From positions 34,853,115 to 34,917,114 of the forward strand of contig OZ023214.1 in assembly GCA_963995525.1 (NCBI GenBank): a stretch of DNA of 64,000 nucleotides, in the 5' to 3' direction. This DNA comes from Escarpia spicata. Taxonomy: Eukaryota; Annelida; Polychaeta; Sabellida; Siboglinidae. Position numbers and translations under genes: made by a program. Positions within the stretch are counted from its first letter, which is position 1, and every line of letters begins with the position of its first letter. A model generated the notes under the pieces. That model saw only the letters and a program-made list of their open reading frames with translations. It was not told the DNA's origin and ran no database searches. Positions 1 through 12,800 of this stretch are shown piece after piece.

Positions 1-1503
1 GTAGTTATATAACACAAGATACCATGCCACTGTTCCCAACAGCGACATGGTGATGGTTTGTCCCGTTTTTGGTTGTCGCCGTTTAATTGGCTTGTCGCCT
101 TTTTGAGACCTTGTCCTTGACTTGTTGACGTTTTGGTAGTCGCCGTTTTGGATTTGGTTGCCGTATATATATATATATATGGGTACTTGTGGAGTTGTGT
201 CGAATCCGGACCCACAGTTACATTTCGCCGTTATAACTTGTGTTTTGCCTAACTTTGATACTTCAGTGTGTTAATTCCACCATTCAACATCATCCCAGGT
301 ATATTTATATTACGAAAATATTGTGTCTTAGCACACTTTTGAAGCCGAAATAGCGACCCGATTTGCGCTAGTCTGAGCCGCTGCGGTCGTGCGTTACCGC
401 ATCGCATCGCGCGCGTAAAACAAGCAGCGTTATGTTGATGCAAACTGGGGCGCTATTTACGTCTCAAAAGTGCGCTAAGCCGCATTATGCGTATTCTTAA
501 ACGTTGTCAAACGGGTAACGCCCCTTTTTACCGTTCGCTTCAGAAGTTCAGTGAATATTTAATACTTACATCATCCATAAATAAAATTATAAAATTAGGC
601 GTCTTGTTCGAACCATGCGATTGAACAAAACATCGATGTTGCACACATAAGACAAGCCAGATGACACAAAGATAGATTTGATGGTTCATAATGCAGGGTG
701 TGAAAATGTTAACGTCGCCAAAGTCTCCAAAGAATGCACAGGGTCGATTTTACAGACTCCGTGATGCGGCGATGGGACCCATGCGGTGATTCGGGGAAAT
801 CGTTTGTCCCACAATATTACGCTGTCAGTCCGATAGAGGGCAGGCCGCAACAAAATACCCGCCAGATTTGTCTATCCGGTGTCGACATCAGTGTTTTTGA
901 TAATTCCGTCGTCATCGACAATAGCACGATATTTTGAAAGATACTGTTTGACTAAGATAACCGTTAGCGGTACACTAACGTTAGCACTTATCCTTGACGT
1001 ATGATATGGATTGCGAAGAGCGGCTATGATAAAGTATTAGCTGGGCGATAATATATCTTATTTAATTAAGTACCTACTACTACTAGTAGCTATATTTGGC
1101 AAGTATATCAACAAATGATTACATATTTTTTTCATCTACATCTTAGATTTACAGTGTTTTGTATTTCTTGTAGTGCCATCAATGATTGGAGCATCCATGG
1201 TTAAGGAATAGGTATTCTTCTGGATAGAAGTAACCACAAGACTGTGAAGAAGGCTTACCAAGTATTATTCACAGCACTAAGTCTGAGCCCGTTTTGGTCA
1301 TGGGACATGGACATAGGCGTTCGATTTGTTTCATCTAGTTCGAATGCCCATGATCAAAATGGCGATAATGACACACGGAAGAAGAAGAGATCAAGACAAC
1401 AGTGCTAGTGATATATATTATATATATAGTCAAAATTGTCTTTCTTTTGTTTTAACATAATTAATGCCAAATTAGACAGTTATGTCCAAAAAGCTTAACA
1501 AAC
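1..1503. other. Upstream region of POT1, no supported gene
   Basis: No exon can be defended here. The stretch around 690-990 is richer in CpG than its surroundings and could be promoter or 5' UTR of the downstream + strand gene. It contains a short open reading frame starting at 707 that begins MLTSPKSPKNAQG and stops after 27 codons; a non-coding or short first exon is possible, but no donor in it joins cleanly to the exon at 1504. A short TA run lies near 166-180. Confidence 0.4.
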
Positions 1504-3302
1504 ATGAGGATGAACCAGAAAGTCTATGAATGTATTCTTTCAGTTGCTGCCATGCCTTGTGTGGTTGCCATACATGGCAATGAATCAGTATTTGACCAGG
1601 ATCTGCCCCGAACATTGAAACTATTGACACTGACAAAACTATGTCCAGGCATAGATACTCAAGGTTGTGTCATCAAGGTAATTATGGTATTAATTTTCAG
1701 TTTACACAATATTGGCAAATGAATCAGTCAATGAGAGCTAACAGCTGAAAATGTGTAATTATCGATTTGTCCTAAATCTTATTTTCAATATATGTAAAAC
1801 GTTTACGTTAAATGAAAATAAGTATATAACTGTAGCCTGTCTATATTTGTCAGGCAAAAATTGTGAAGAAGTGGGCACGCAGTAAAACTCTGCTGAAGAT
1901 TCAGCTTGCAGAAGGTAACTTGCATGTTGTTCTTCTCTTTCAACCTGTAATCCCATGTGAGGCGTGCCTTGATACTTGTCCTCGATTGTTTGTTTTCCTT
2001 CTCTTTCCTTTCAGGTAACCAGTCCATCAATGCTCGTGCACTGCCATCTCCACCACCCATCTCCAATCCTCGTTCTCTCATTCCCAAATCTCACCAAGTC
2101 TCTTTTTACACAGTACTCATCTCAGTCGTGGTTTTCTTCTGTTTGTTTCTGAAATTGCAAATCTTGGGTCACTCACACTGATAGGGAAGCCGTGTGAAAT
2201 ATTGATGGTTATAGAAAATACACTTCAATACGCTAAATCAAATCAATGTACTAAAACAGTAAAACTAACAATTAGAATAGTTTTGTGTCGTGACATTTCC
2301 GCATTATTTTGTATAATTCATCATTACATATTTGTTTTCATTACAATTGTTTCTGTTTATATTTTTAGAAGCATTTAGGTTTTAAGTTTCCACCCTTTTT
2401 ATTTACAAGTGTGTGTACTCTCATCATTTCAAGCAACTTGTTTCTTTCTGTAAGGGAAAGTACATTTTTTTTTAATTTTAAATGTTATAACTATTACATT
2501 TCTGTGCCATTGTATGTATACGTGTGATTGCTTTGTTCTGCAGATGGTTGCAATGAGAGGTTGAACGTGTTCCTACGGGGAACATTCGCCGAGGAATGTG
2601 ATGTCGCCAAAGAGGGTGTAAGAGATCTGTTTTAGTAGCAAGCTACCGGTGGAGTTTAATTTGAATCTGAAATTCATAGTTCACCTTATCATGAAGTAAT
2701 TGGATTTTTCAAAGAAATAAAATAAAGAAACAACACGCTGGCTGTTGACGATCTGATGTAGAGGGATACTGTCGTGGCTCACGTACAGTCCTTACAAGTA
2801 TTGATTTATTTTATGTACTTTTATATTATCTGCTGTATCCTTCATCACTGGGCATTCTTTTTGAGACAGGGGTATGAGTTTATGCTTTTGAGCCACTAGT
2901 GGATGCAAAGGTTATGTTATTTGACAATGATTCTTTTTACAAAAAATAGAATACAACGGATACTATTTCAACACAGTAACTTGCTAGTCGCTGTAGATAT
3001 AAATTAATATTCTTTTTGCATAATTGTGATGTGGCTGAATGCTTCCCAAGGAAATTGAGATTTGATTTCCCAGAGAAATTGAGATGGGCATCATATTAAA
3101 TGAACAGGTCTGCCAGAGGGGAAGGAAAAATACATTTAATGGAACTAAGGACAGGACGTAGAACTATATAGAAACTTAGCTTTTGTTAATGCAGGATATT
3201 CTGGCCATGTCGAATGTAACTGTGGAGAGCAACACCAGACCAAACGACCTGGTGGCACATTCATGCCACGTCATAGTCGACACAGACGAAGCACATGTGT
3301 GG
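1504..3302 (+). CDS. POT1: POT1 exons 1-4: extra N-terminal OB fold
   Basis: Four exons (1504-1677, 1854-1914, 2544-2617, 3195-3302) encode about 139 residues ahead of the canonical OB1. The middle reads as an OB-fold core: a strand around VIKAKIVKKW, a strand around LLKIQLAEDG, then FLRGTFAEECDVAKEGDIL, which parallels the OB1 core (LLFARDTTHLPAVRRVGDIV) of the same protein. Exon 3 uses the donor after GAGGGT at 2617. Exon 4 ends at 3302 so that it joins phase 0 to the linker exon. Published comparison of metazoan shelterin reports a fourth N-terminal OB fold in most animal POT1 proteins outside primates and rodents; this fits that description. The ligand of this domain is unknown to me. Exon 1 is the weakest, since its 5' limit could be an acceptor near 1542 rather than an initiating ATG. 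Confidence 0.75.
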
Positions 3303-3840
3303 GTGGGTACAGACCGCTATACAGCAACACTGCATCATCATTATAACATCTTCCCATTGATGCCTGTTTGTAATGTAAGGGCCACATGATGTGTTCTGTT
3401 CTGTCGACCTGCCATATTCATCGATCATCCTCCTCTATTTGTGGTTCGAGTTCTTTTCATATCTTCAGGAGCAAACCAGCTACAGTCATCAAAGTTGGCA
3501 TATACATACAGGGAGTGAGTTTGATATGAACACCAAACATTGTCACCAAGCCAAGGCTGATCACCGTGTCTGTCAAGAGAACTTACGATGTGTACCATAT
3601 GGTGCTATCTATATATATATATATATGATGTGTACCACATGGTGCTATCTACCGGTATATATAGATACGCTGACTTTGGTACATTGTAAATGCATCTCCG
3701 TCAAGGCTCTGAAATCCACCCGCATCTTTCTGTTTCATTCACATCCTTAGATCATTGTCCTCTGATCTAACATTTGGTACTGTAGTAAACATAAAGGTGA
3801 ATATTTGGAGTTATTTACTTACATGTTGGCGTTATATGCT

Positions 3841-3873
<33 letters not shown>

Positions 3874-6800
3874 GAGAAATGTCAAAACGGTGATTGAATA
3901 AGTAACTGTCCATAGAGGGCACCACTGTTTTCTTTTTACATTTGTTTACCGACATGTTGTAATTGGTAATTAAATGGTCAGTGGAATCAATGTCAACACC
4001 AAAATACTATACTAATGATAATTGCTGCTCTTGGTTTATTGCTCCATGGGCAGGGGTAAGCTACTTTAGATAAATGCAGAACTATAACATTTTGAGTAAT
4101 CAATAGTATATTCAGATTTTGAATTTGTTGAACTTTAAATGTTGATTCATTGAAACATATCTGTGCAGTCAAGATGCTAGATACAGTTTACATTCTATGA
4201 TTTTACAATGAAAACTATCTGTCTTTATCTCTTTAATTGGTAGACCAGTCATGTTTTTATACATTTTAATTTTGCCATTTTATGGCACAAAACAATCCCC
4301 TAACGAAGCCATGTGCAGTTAGGTCTTGTTGTTTAGCTGTTGAAGACACGCAAGCACAGACTGCTGACAGACGATCCTCTACCTAGCACAAGTGCCATTA
4401 CAGAACCACTTCGTGTGGTCACTCTGAACCCACCTGGTCAGTTTTCCAACTGTGTGACCGGTGGACAGTCACCCTCGGACACTGCGCAAGTCACTACTTC
4501 CTCAAACAACACTAAGAAGGTACTGGTTGATTTGTCACAATTTCATTAAGCCAGATTTGATATAAGAACTGCTGAGGAGATATTCCTTGTAGCAGTTAGT
4601 ACCAGTTACCCGGTATTAACCATTTTCAGCAATTTTTACATAACTATATTTAGTAATCCTTTTAGCAGGCCAATGTTATTATTTTTTAGCAAAGCATACT
4701 TAATTGTGTGAATTAAACTTATATCTCTAAGAATTTCGGTGAAGCAGCATCTGGTTACAGTTGACATTGACATTGACATTGCTTTTAGCCAAGTGCTCCT
4801 AGATCTTACACATACACGCCACTAAAGGACGTTCAGAGTGGCACAGTCGTTAATGTCTTTGGAGTGGTCAAGTTCTTCAAGCAGCCGACCAAGTCACGTG
4901 GTTCGGGTCAGTAGTTAGACCCTTTAAGACTTTGGGGGTAATCTCAAAAACTTGTATCTGAAAATGTTAAAAGTCTCTCTAAAGTTTACTTTCCTAGAAA
5001 GATATCTTATGTATATACATGTATTAAAAGTACAAATAAGTAAAGTATATGAATATACACATCACATTTAAAAGGAGTAAAACATTTGTTAATATATAAA
5101 ATAATACAAAATATATTAATATATATCATGCAATAAAAGGACAAATAAAAATTTACTAAATGATCAATAATAACTGCTAAAAGTACTGTAAATACACCCT
5201 CATGTTGTGCATTAAAAGTACATATAATAACTCTTGGAAGATTGTTATTTCCATATTCTGTGTCTGCCAGATTACTGCATGGTGCTCAGTATAGTCGATC
5301 CGTCCTATGACTCCGCCCACATTGGTGCTAAGCTCAAGTGTTTGTTGTTTGCGCGAGACACCACCCATTTGCCAGCGGTCAGGAGGGTGGGAGACATTGT
5401 CCGAATGCACCGACTCAAGGTGAATATGCACTGCAGCAAACTGGCACCACAAACGTCGATTGACAATATTTTGCACTGCACCAGTAATGGCAGATAGCGG
5501 TCTCATTAACAATTGTCATTATTCAGGAATCCAGTATTTCGCCCCCAAAAAACTAACCACAACAAGAATTATCTTGAGTGGCTCAGTACATTTTGTTATT
5601 TTCAATTGACAACTAATAATTTTCTATTCAAGTTTTGTTATTAATTAATATTTTACTGCTATTTTTTTATATATATTTTATTTGAAAATAACTACCAATA
5701 TATTACTTATTTTATAACTAATAGTACTATATATGTTATACTTTATATGTGGTATAGTTTGTCTAGTTTTGTTTAGCCAAGTCATACCAACATTTAATGA
5801 TTATATTACTTATATTTAAGCTTTATAATCTATATATATATACTTTTTATGACAGAAACAACACCTCAAGTAAGCACCACCAGTGATGTTTTCTCAGATC
5901 TTCCTCTCATCTTGTACAGATCTCGACCTACAAGGATGAACTACAGGGACAGAAACGTCCCGGCTTCGCCTGCCTCGTGTTTGACGGGAGCGTGGGTGGG
6001 TCGTTGGAGCCTATCACACCAAACACCATGTATACTCTCACCGAGAGCGACCTCGACAGGGTAAGCCACATGTTCATTAACAAATTAATAAAAAAAAATT
6101 TTTTTTGCAAGGTGGGGGGGCACATGGTCTGGTGTGTCCCATCTTCTCCATAAGTCGTAGCCATCTAACATGATCCCTTACCATTCTCTCGGATGTCCAC
6201 TTCTGTCCTCTCTCGACATCTCTCTTAACAATTTCTCCATTTTAATTCCAGTTTTCCTCTTCTCCATTTTCAACCCTTTTTGTTTTCCAAGCTCTCATTA
6301 TCCATCTCTTCTTACCAATTCATTATTTTCTCTTACATTCTCTTTTTACTTGTATATTGATCTGTCTTTGCAGCAGAAAATGTAATATTTTACAATACAA
6401 TATTTCAGCAATTCTTTAAAAAATCTATGAAATTTGTGTGTTATTAAATGTTGCTGTACTTTATTTACAGTTGGATTCTTTGATGCCTGACACCAACTGT
6501 TATTAGTTAACCATTTTGTTACGTATTACATTTACTGTCTCGCACGATGTACAGTATGACATCAAATACGCACTAGTGGCTGACCAGGCCTATCCTGGAC
6601 AGGCAGATTTTGTTGCAGCGGCGGCAAGGGAAGCTCTGGTGGCTGGAGGGTGCTGTTTGTTTTTTTCTTCTCCTTTTCTCTTCTGCAAGTTCTCTCCATC
6701 CTCTTTTGAAAGTGTATGCACATTGTTTCACTTGCCGCCTCCAGGCAACACGATCTGCCGTCTGCGCTTCCCACTGGTGGTGGCTGATCTTACATGCAGT

Positions 6801-9800
6801 TAGTGCTTTCTTCATTGAGTCTTTGTAACGTTTCCATGATGCCCTTCTGTTGCTCTCCATACAGAACCAACTTGGACAGGTGGGATTCCTCCATTCTGGA
6901 GACATGGCCTGACTACCGCAGCTGTACCTGGAGGAGTGTAGCCTCTATGCTCATGCTCTTTGCTGTCTCCAGCACCTCAATGTTTTTTGACAAAATAACT
7001 CCAGTGGATATGGAGGATAATGCAGAGACATGGTGGAACTGTTCAAGGATGACATGACGACGGTACATCACCCATGATTCTGCACCATGCAGGAGGGTGG
7101 CAGAGTCCTTCTCTACTCACAGTGTTGAATGCTTTTGTAAGGTCTACAAAGGTAACGTTTAGACCCTTGTTTTGCTCCCGGCTCTTTTCCTGGATTTGTC
7201 TCAGGACGAACACCATGTCGGTTGTACCCCAGTTGGCACTGAAACCACACTGACTTCCGGGTAGGTGTTTTTCTGTGATTGCAGGTATCAGTCTGTTCAG
7301 AATGACTCTTGCCAGAATTTTGCAAGTGACTGAGAGCAGGCTGAGCTGCGTTATCCCACGATAGTTGGAGAAATCTGATTTCTCGCCCTTATTCTTGTAT
7401 ATAGTGACAATCGCAGCATCTTTAAGACCTTGAGGAACTTTGCCCTGCTCCCAGCATCAAACAATCAGTTCATGGAGTTTGGTGTGCAGGGTTGGGCCTC
7501 CAAGTTTCCAGATGTCAGGTGGGATGCCATCGACTCCAGCAGCATTGCCACTCTTCAGTTTCTCTATGGCCTTCACAGTTTCCTGCAGAGTTGGTGTCTC
7601 GTCCAGTTCAGTTTTAACTGGTTGTTGCTGGATGTGGTCGATTGCAGAATCTTGAACTACAGGACTGGTGTTAAAGAGAGTGCTGAAATGTTCAGACCAA
7701 CGGTCCAAGATGGCTTCTTTGTCTATTAGGAGCTCCTTCCCATCAGTACTCTGTAGGGGACTCTAAGTCTGTTATGAGGGACCTCACTGGACTTTGTACA
7801 GCTTTCAGAGCTTCATAGAAGTACCAGTATCAGCGTAAAGGTGGATTCTCTCAGCTAGGGATGTTCACCATTCGTTCTGAATGTCTCGTAGTTTGCACTG
7901 AAGAATGCTACATGCTTGGCAGAAGGACGCCTTTGTCTGCTGACAGGATGGTTCTGCCAGGTTAGCTTGATGCGCTGATTGTTTCTTTGCTAATAGATCT
8001 TGAATTTCACTGTTGTTTTCGTTGAACCAGTCTTTGTTTTTCTTTGTGGAGAAGCCAAGTGCTTCTGCAGATGTCTCCAAGACAACAGTCTTGATGTGCT
8101 TCTGCAGATGTCTCCAAGACAGCAGTCTTGATGTGCTTCTGCAGATGTCTCCAAGACAGCAGTCTTGATGTGTTTCTGCAGATGCCTCCAAGACAGCAGT
8201 CTTGATGTGTTTCTGCAGATGTCTCCAAGACAGCAGTCTTGATGTGCTTCTGCAGATGTCTCCAAGACAGCAGTCTTGATGTGTTTCTGCAGATTTCTCC
8301 AAGACAGCAGTCTTGATGTGCTTCTGCAGATGTCTCCAAGACAGCAGTCTTGATGTGTTTCTGCAGATGCCTCCAAGACAGCAGTCTTGATGTGTTTCTG
8401 CAGATGTCTCCAAGACAGCAGTCTTGATGTGCTTCTGCAAATGTCTCCAAGACAGCAGTCTTGATGTGTTTCTGCAGATGTCTCCAAGACAGCAGTCTTG
8501 ATGTGCTTCTGCAGATGTCTCCAAGACAGCAGTCTTGATGTGTTTCTGCAGATGCCTCCAAGACAGCAGTCTTGATGTGTTTCTGCAGATGCCTCCAAGA
8601 CAGCAGTCTTGATGTGTTTCTGCAGATGCCTCCAAGACAGCAGTCTTGATGTGTTTCTGCAGATGTCTCCAAGACAGCAGTCTTGATGTGTTTCTATAGC
8701 GTTTGTGGGAATGGATATTCTTCACATCTTGACTTGCCGGGTCTGGTTTGCAACTTCTCTTGGAAATTTGTCTTTTTTTAGCATTTTGTAGGTTGCGTGC
8801 ATTGGGTTTCTTCTTGGGGCTCCACCATTTCTAGGTTTAGGTTTGAAGCGGAAGTTAACTTTGGTACGAGTCTCTGATCTGTGTGGCATTGTGCACTGGG
8901 CATCACTCTGGTGTGCATGACGTCCTTCTAGTCACGCTGACGCACTAGAACATAATCTAACATGTGCCAATGTTTAGATCTGGGAAGCAACCAGGTTGTC
9001 TTCTGACAGTTCTTCTGCTGGAAGATGGTGTTTGTAGTGGTGAGTTGTAGCGCTGCGCAGAGCTCAAGTAGCAGTCGCCCCTTTTTCATTGCAGTTGCCA
9101 ACCCCGTGCTTTCCTACCACTCCTTTCCAGGCTTCTGAGTCTGCCCACCCTGGCATTGAAATCTTCGAGCACAACGATCTTGTCCTTTTCTGGGGAATTT
9201 TGTAGGAGACTGCGAGGTCAGCATAGAATTTCTCCTTATTAACAAGGTCTGCTTGGAGGGTTGGGGCGTATACGCTGGTGAGCGTAGTGTATTTCTGGTT
9301 TTTTTAGAGGTAGTCGCATTGACATGAGTCTGTCAGAGTGACCAGTTGGGAGTTCTGTTAGTTTGGTGGCAATGGTGTCTTCGATCATGAATCCAACTCC
9401 TGAGAGGCATCTCTCTGCCTGCGATTTGCCTGACTAGTAGAGGGTGTATCCTACACCTTTCTCCTTCAGACTGCCTGTCTGAGGGAGAAGAAAATACAGT
9501 AATGCAGTATGAAAAAACATCTGCATTCTCAAAATCCTCATAGTCCTGAGATCAATGATACAACCCGTGCCAAAGCAGTCTCAAGGTAGATGTACAATGC
9601 CAAAGTATCAATGTTTATTCAGACATTACATCAGTGGTGTTAATTTTGACAAGTTTGCTTGTCGTTTAGAACAGCAAGCAATAACTGAACAATAATTTTT
9701 TGATAAATTTTTGCCGAGCACATGACACAAATGACACAAAGTTCTTGGGCCATTTTTATAAAAAATCAGCCAATTTAAGAATAGTATACCCACTGGCATG

Positions 9801-12800
9801 AAACACCATTATTTCACATTGATTGGTAAGCTGTGACATTCCCATTGTGTGGCACCACTGTTTTGTGGTTTTTAGGTTTTGAATTACCCGATTTTTGGAC
9901 AGATTACTGAATTAAATACCTTGGTAATCTATCTTGATTACCATACTTTCCCCATAAAGTCGATCCCTGTTTCCACTTCTTGGGTAGGTGAAGGAACTAC
10001 GAAACTGGATTGACCCTGGTGACTTGTTGCTGACACCGACACGTGACAGCAGTAACACTACACTGTCGGATGTCAGTGTCGGACAGTACTTTGATCTCAC
10101 CTGTCAGGTATGTGTCAACCTGGCCTTCATCAAGTTGTCACGTCGGTTTGTACGACTTCCACATCTACATACAGTGTGTACTGTGTACCGCTGAGAATGG
10201 CATTAAAATGATGTGTAGCATGTCATGTAAACATGATGTTTCAGGAGGAAACATTAAAATTAACCCAATAATGGTCAAATATGAAATTGTGGTTCATTTA
10301 ATACATGAGTATTGAAAATGTCAGAATAAATTATATAATTTTGTACGTATTATGTTTTCCTGCTAGATACTGTTTGTCTGAATCCATATGCCCAGGCTCC
10401 ATTTCACTAACACTCTTATGTCCTGCTAAATACTGTTTGTCTGATTCCATATGTCTGGGCACCGTTTCAGTAACATTCTTATGTCCTTCTAGATACTGTT
10501 TGTCAGATTCCATATGTCTGGGCACGGTTTCACTAACATTCTTATGTCCTGCTAGATACTGTTTGTCTGATTCCATGTCTGGGCACCGTTTCACTAACAT
10601 TCTTATGTCCTTCTAGATACTGTTTGTCTGATTCCATATGCCTGGGCACCGTTTCACTAACATTCTTATGTCCTGCTAGATACTGTTTGTCTGATTCCAT
10701 ATGCCTGGGCACCATTTCACTAACATTCTTATGTCCTGCTAGATACTGTTTGTCTGATTCCATATGCCTGGGCACCGTTTCACTAACATTCTTATGTCCT
10801 GCTAGATACTGTTTGTCTGATTCCATATGTCTGGGCACCGTTTCACTAACACTCTTATGTCCATCTAGATACTGTTTGTCTGATTCCATATGCCTGGGCA
10901 CCATTTCACTAACATTCTTATGTCCTGCTAGATACTGTTTGTCTGATTCCATATGCCCAGGCTCCATTTCACTAACATTCTTATGTCCTGCTAGATACTG
11001 TTTGTCTGATTCCATATGCCTGGGCACCGTTTCACTAACACTCTTATGTCCATCTAGATACTGTTTGTCTGATTCCATATGCCTGGGCACCGTTTCACTA
11101 ACATTCTTATGTACTGCTAGATACTGCTTGTCTGATTCCATATGCCTGGGCACCGTTTCACTAACACTCTTATGTACTGCTAGATACTGTTTGTCTGATT
11201 CCATATGCCTGGGCACCGTTTCACTAACATTCTTATGTACTGCTAGATACTGTTTGTCTGATTCCATATGCCTGGGCACCGTTTCACTAACACTCTTATG
11301 TCCATCTAGATACTGTTTGTCTGATTCCATATGCCTGGGCACCGTTTCACTAACATTCTTATGTACTGCTAGATACTGTTTGTCTGATTCCATATGCCTG
11401 GGCACCGTTTCACTAACACTCTTATGTCCATCTAGATACTGTTTGTCTGATTCCATATGCCTGGGCACCGTTTCACTAACATTCTTATGTACTGCTAGAT
11501 ACTGTTTGTCTGATTCCATATGCCTGGGCACCGTTTCACTAACATTCTTATGTCCTGCTAGATACTGCTTGTCTGATTCCATATGTCTGGGCACCGTTGT
11601 TTTAACAAGGTATAATGGATTTTCTTTATGAGATCATTGTCTTAGTGAGATGTTGAACTGTTCTGATTGGTTGTGTCAGGTCGTAGCGACGTGTGTGACG
11701 GAGCCGAACGTAGGCTTGTTGCTGAGGGTCTGGGATGGAACCAAGGTCAACGGGTATGTCGACATCATCAGCTATGTGGTGTTCTTTCTGATTGTTCGTC
11801 AGTACATGAGAAGGGTTCACACCCTGTACTGCTGTGCTGCTCGTTCTGTTGTTGCCCCTACTCTCTTTCAACTGTTCCCTCGTTCCTCCTCTCATCCCTC
11901 ATTCCTCCTCTCATCCCCTGTTCCTCCTCTCGTCCCTCGTTCATACTCTCATCCCTCTTTCCTCCTCATCCCTCGTTCCTCCTCTCATCCCTCGTTCCTC
12001 CTCCAGTCCCTCGTTCCTACACTCATCCCTCGTTCCTCCTCTCATCCCTCGTTCCTCCTCTCTTCCCTTGTTCCTCCTCTCATCCCTCATTTCTCCTCTC
12101 GTTCTTCGTTCCTACTCTCATCCCTCGTTCCTCCTCTCATCCCTCATTCCGCCTCTCATCCCTCGTTCCTCCTCTCATCCCTCATTCATACTGTCGTCCC
12201 TCGTTCCTCCTCTCATCCCTCGTTCCTACTCTTGTCCCTCATTCCTCCTCTCATCCCTCATTCCTACTCTTGTCCCTCGTTCCTCCTCTCACCCCTTGTT
12301 CCTCCTCTCATCCCTCTTTCTTTCCTCCTCTCACCCCTCGTTCCTCCTCTCATCCCTTGTTCCTCCTCTCATCCCTCGTTCCCCTCTCATCTTCCTCCCA
12401 CTGTAAAAACCCTCTTTTCCCAGTCCTCCCCCTGAGGTCTTTACATATAGCCTTGATGTTTCTCTGCTCCCTTGGTAGTTTGCCTGCGTCAACAATGTGT
12501 AAAAGCAACCACATTCACATTGTGATGAGCTTGAAATGATACTTCATTTGTTTAAATATCTTGAGCAGTTTTTGATTTATTGCAAAACAATAAAGCGAAC
12601 TTTAAAAATGTAACATTTTTAGAAACGGTGTAATTTTGACTCATAAAGTCTGTTGTTTTTATTCTGTGTGTTTGTAAATGCCTGTGTAACTCAATACCCA
12701 GTTCGCTGTGGTGGGTCACATTTACGATGTATGACTGTAGCGCCACCTATGAGGAGGACACTCGTGACGAGGAACTGACAAAGAGGCTGACATGTGACTC

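Noticed and set aside
1803..2181. Overlapping frames of 74-94 codons on both strands
   Set aside because: They overlap POT1 exon 2 and its intron without homology; the 61-base exon at 1854-1914 explains the only coding signal.
3391..3750. Additional POT1 exon in the 119-codon frame
   Set aside because: It crosses a TA microsatellite, has no OB-like pattern, and exons 4 and 5 already join in phase without it.
7865..8725. Long - strand frames of 202-286 codons with SAETHQDCCLG repeats
   Set aside because: They come from a 37-bp minisatellite that cycles frames, within a dead LINE.
10542..11631. Open frames of 350 codons (-) and 335 codons (+) as repeat-protein genes
   Set aside because: They are by-products of a 63-bp tandem repeat with no stop in one frame per strand, inside a POT1 intron, with no start context, conservation or splice support.
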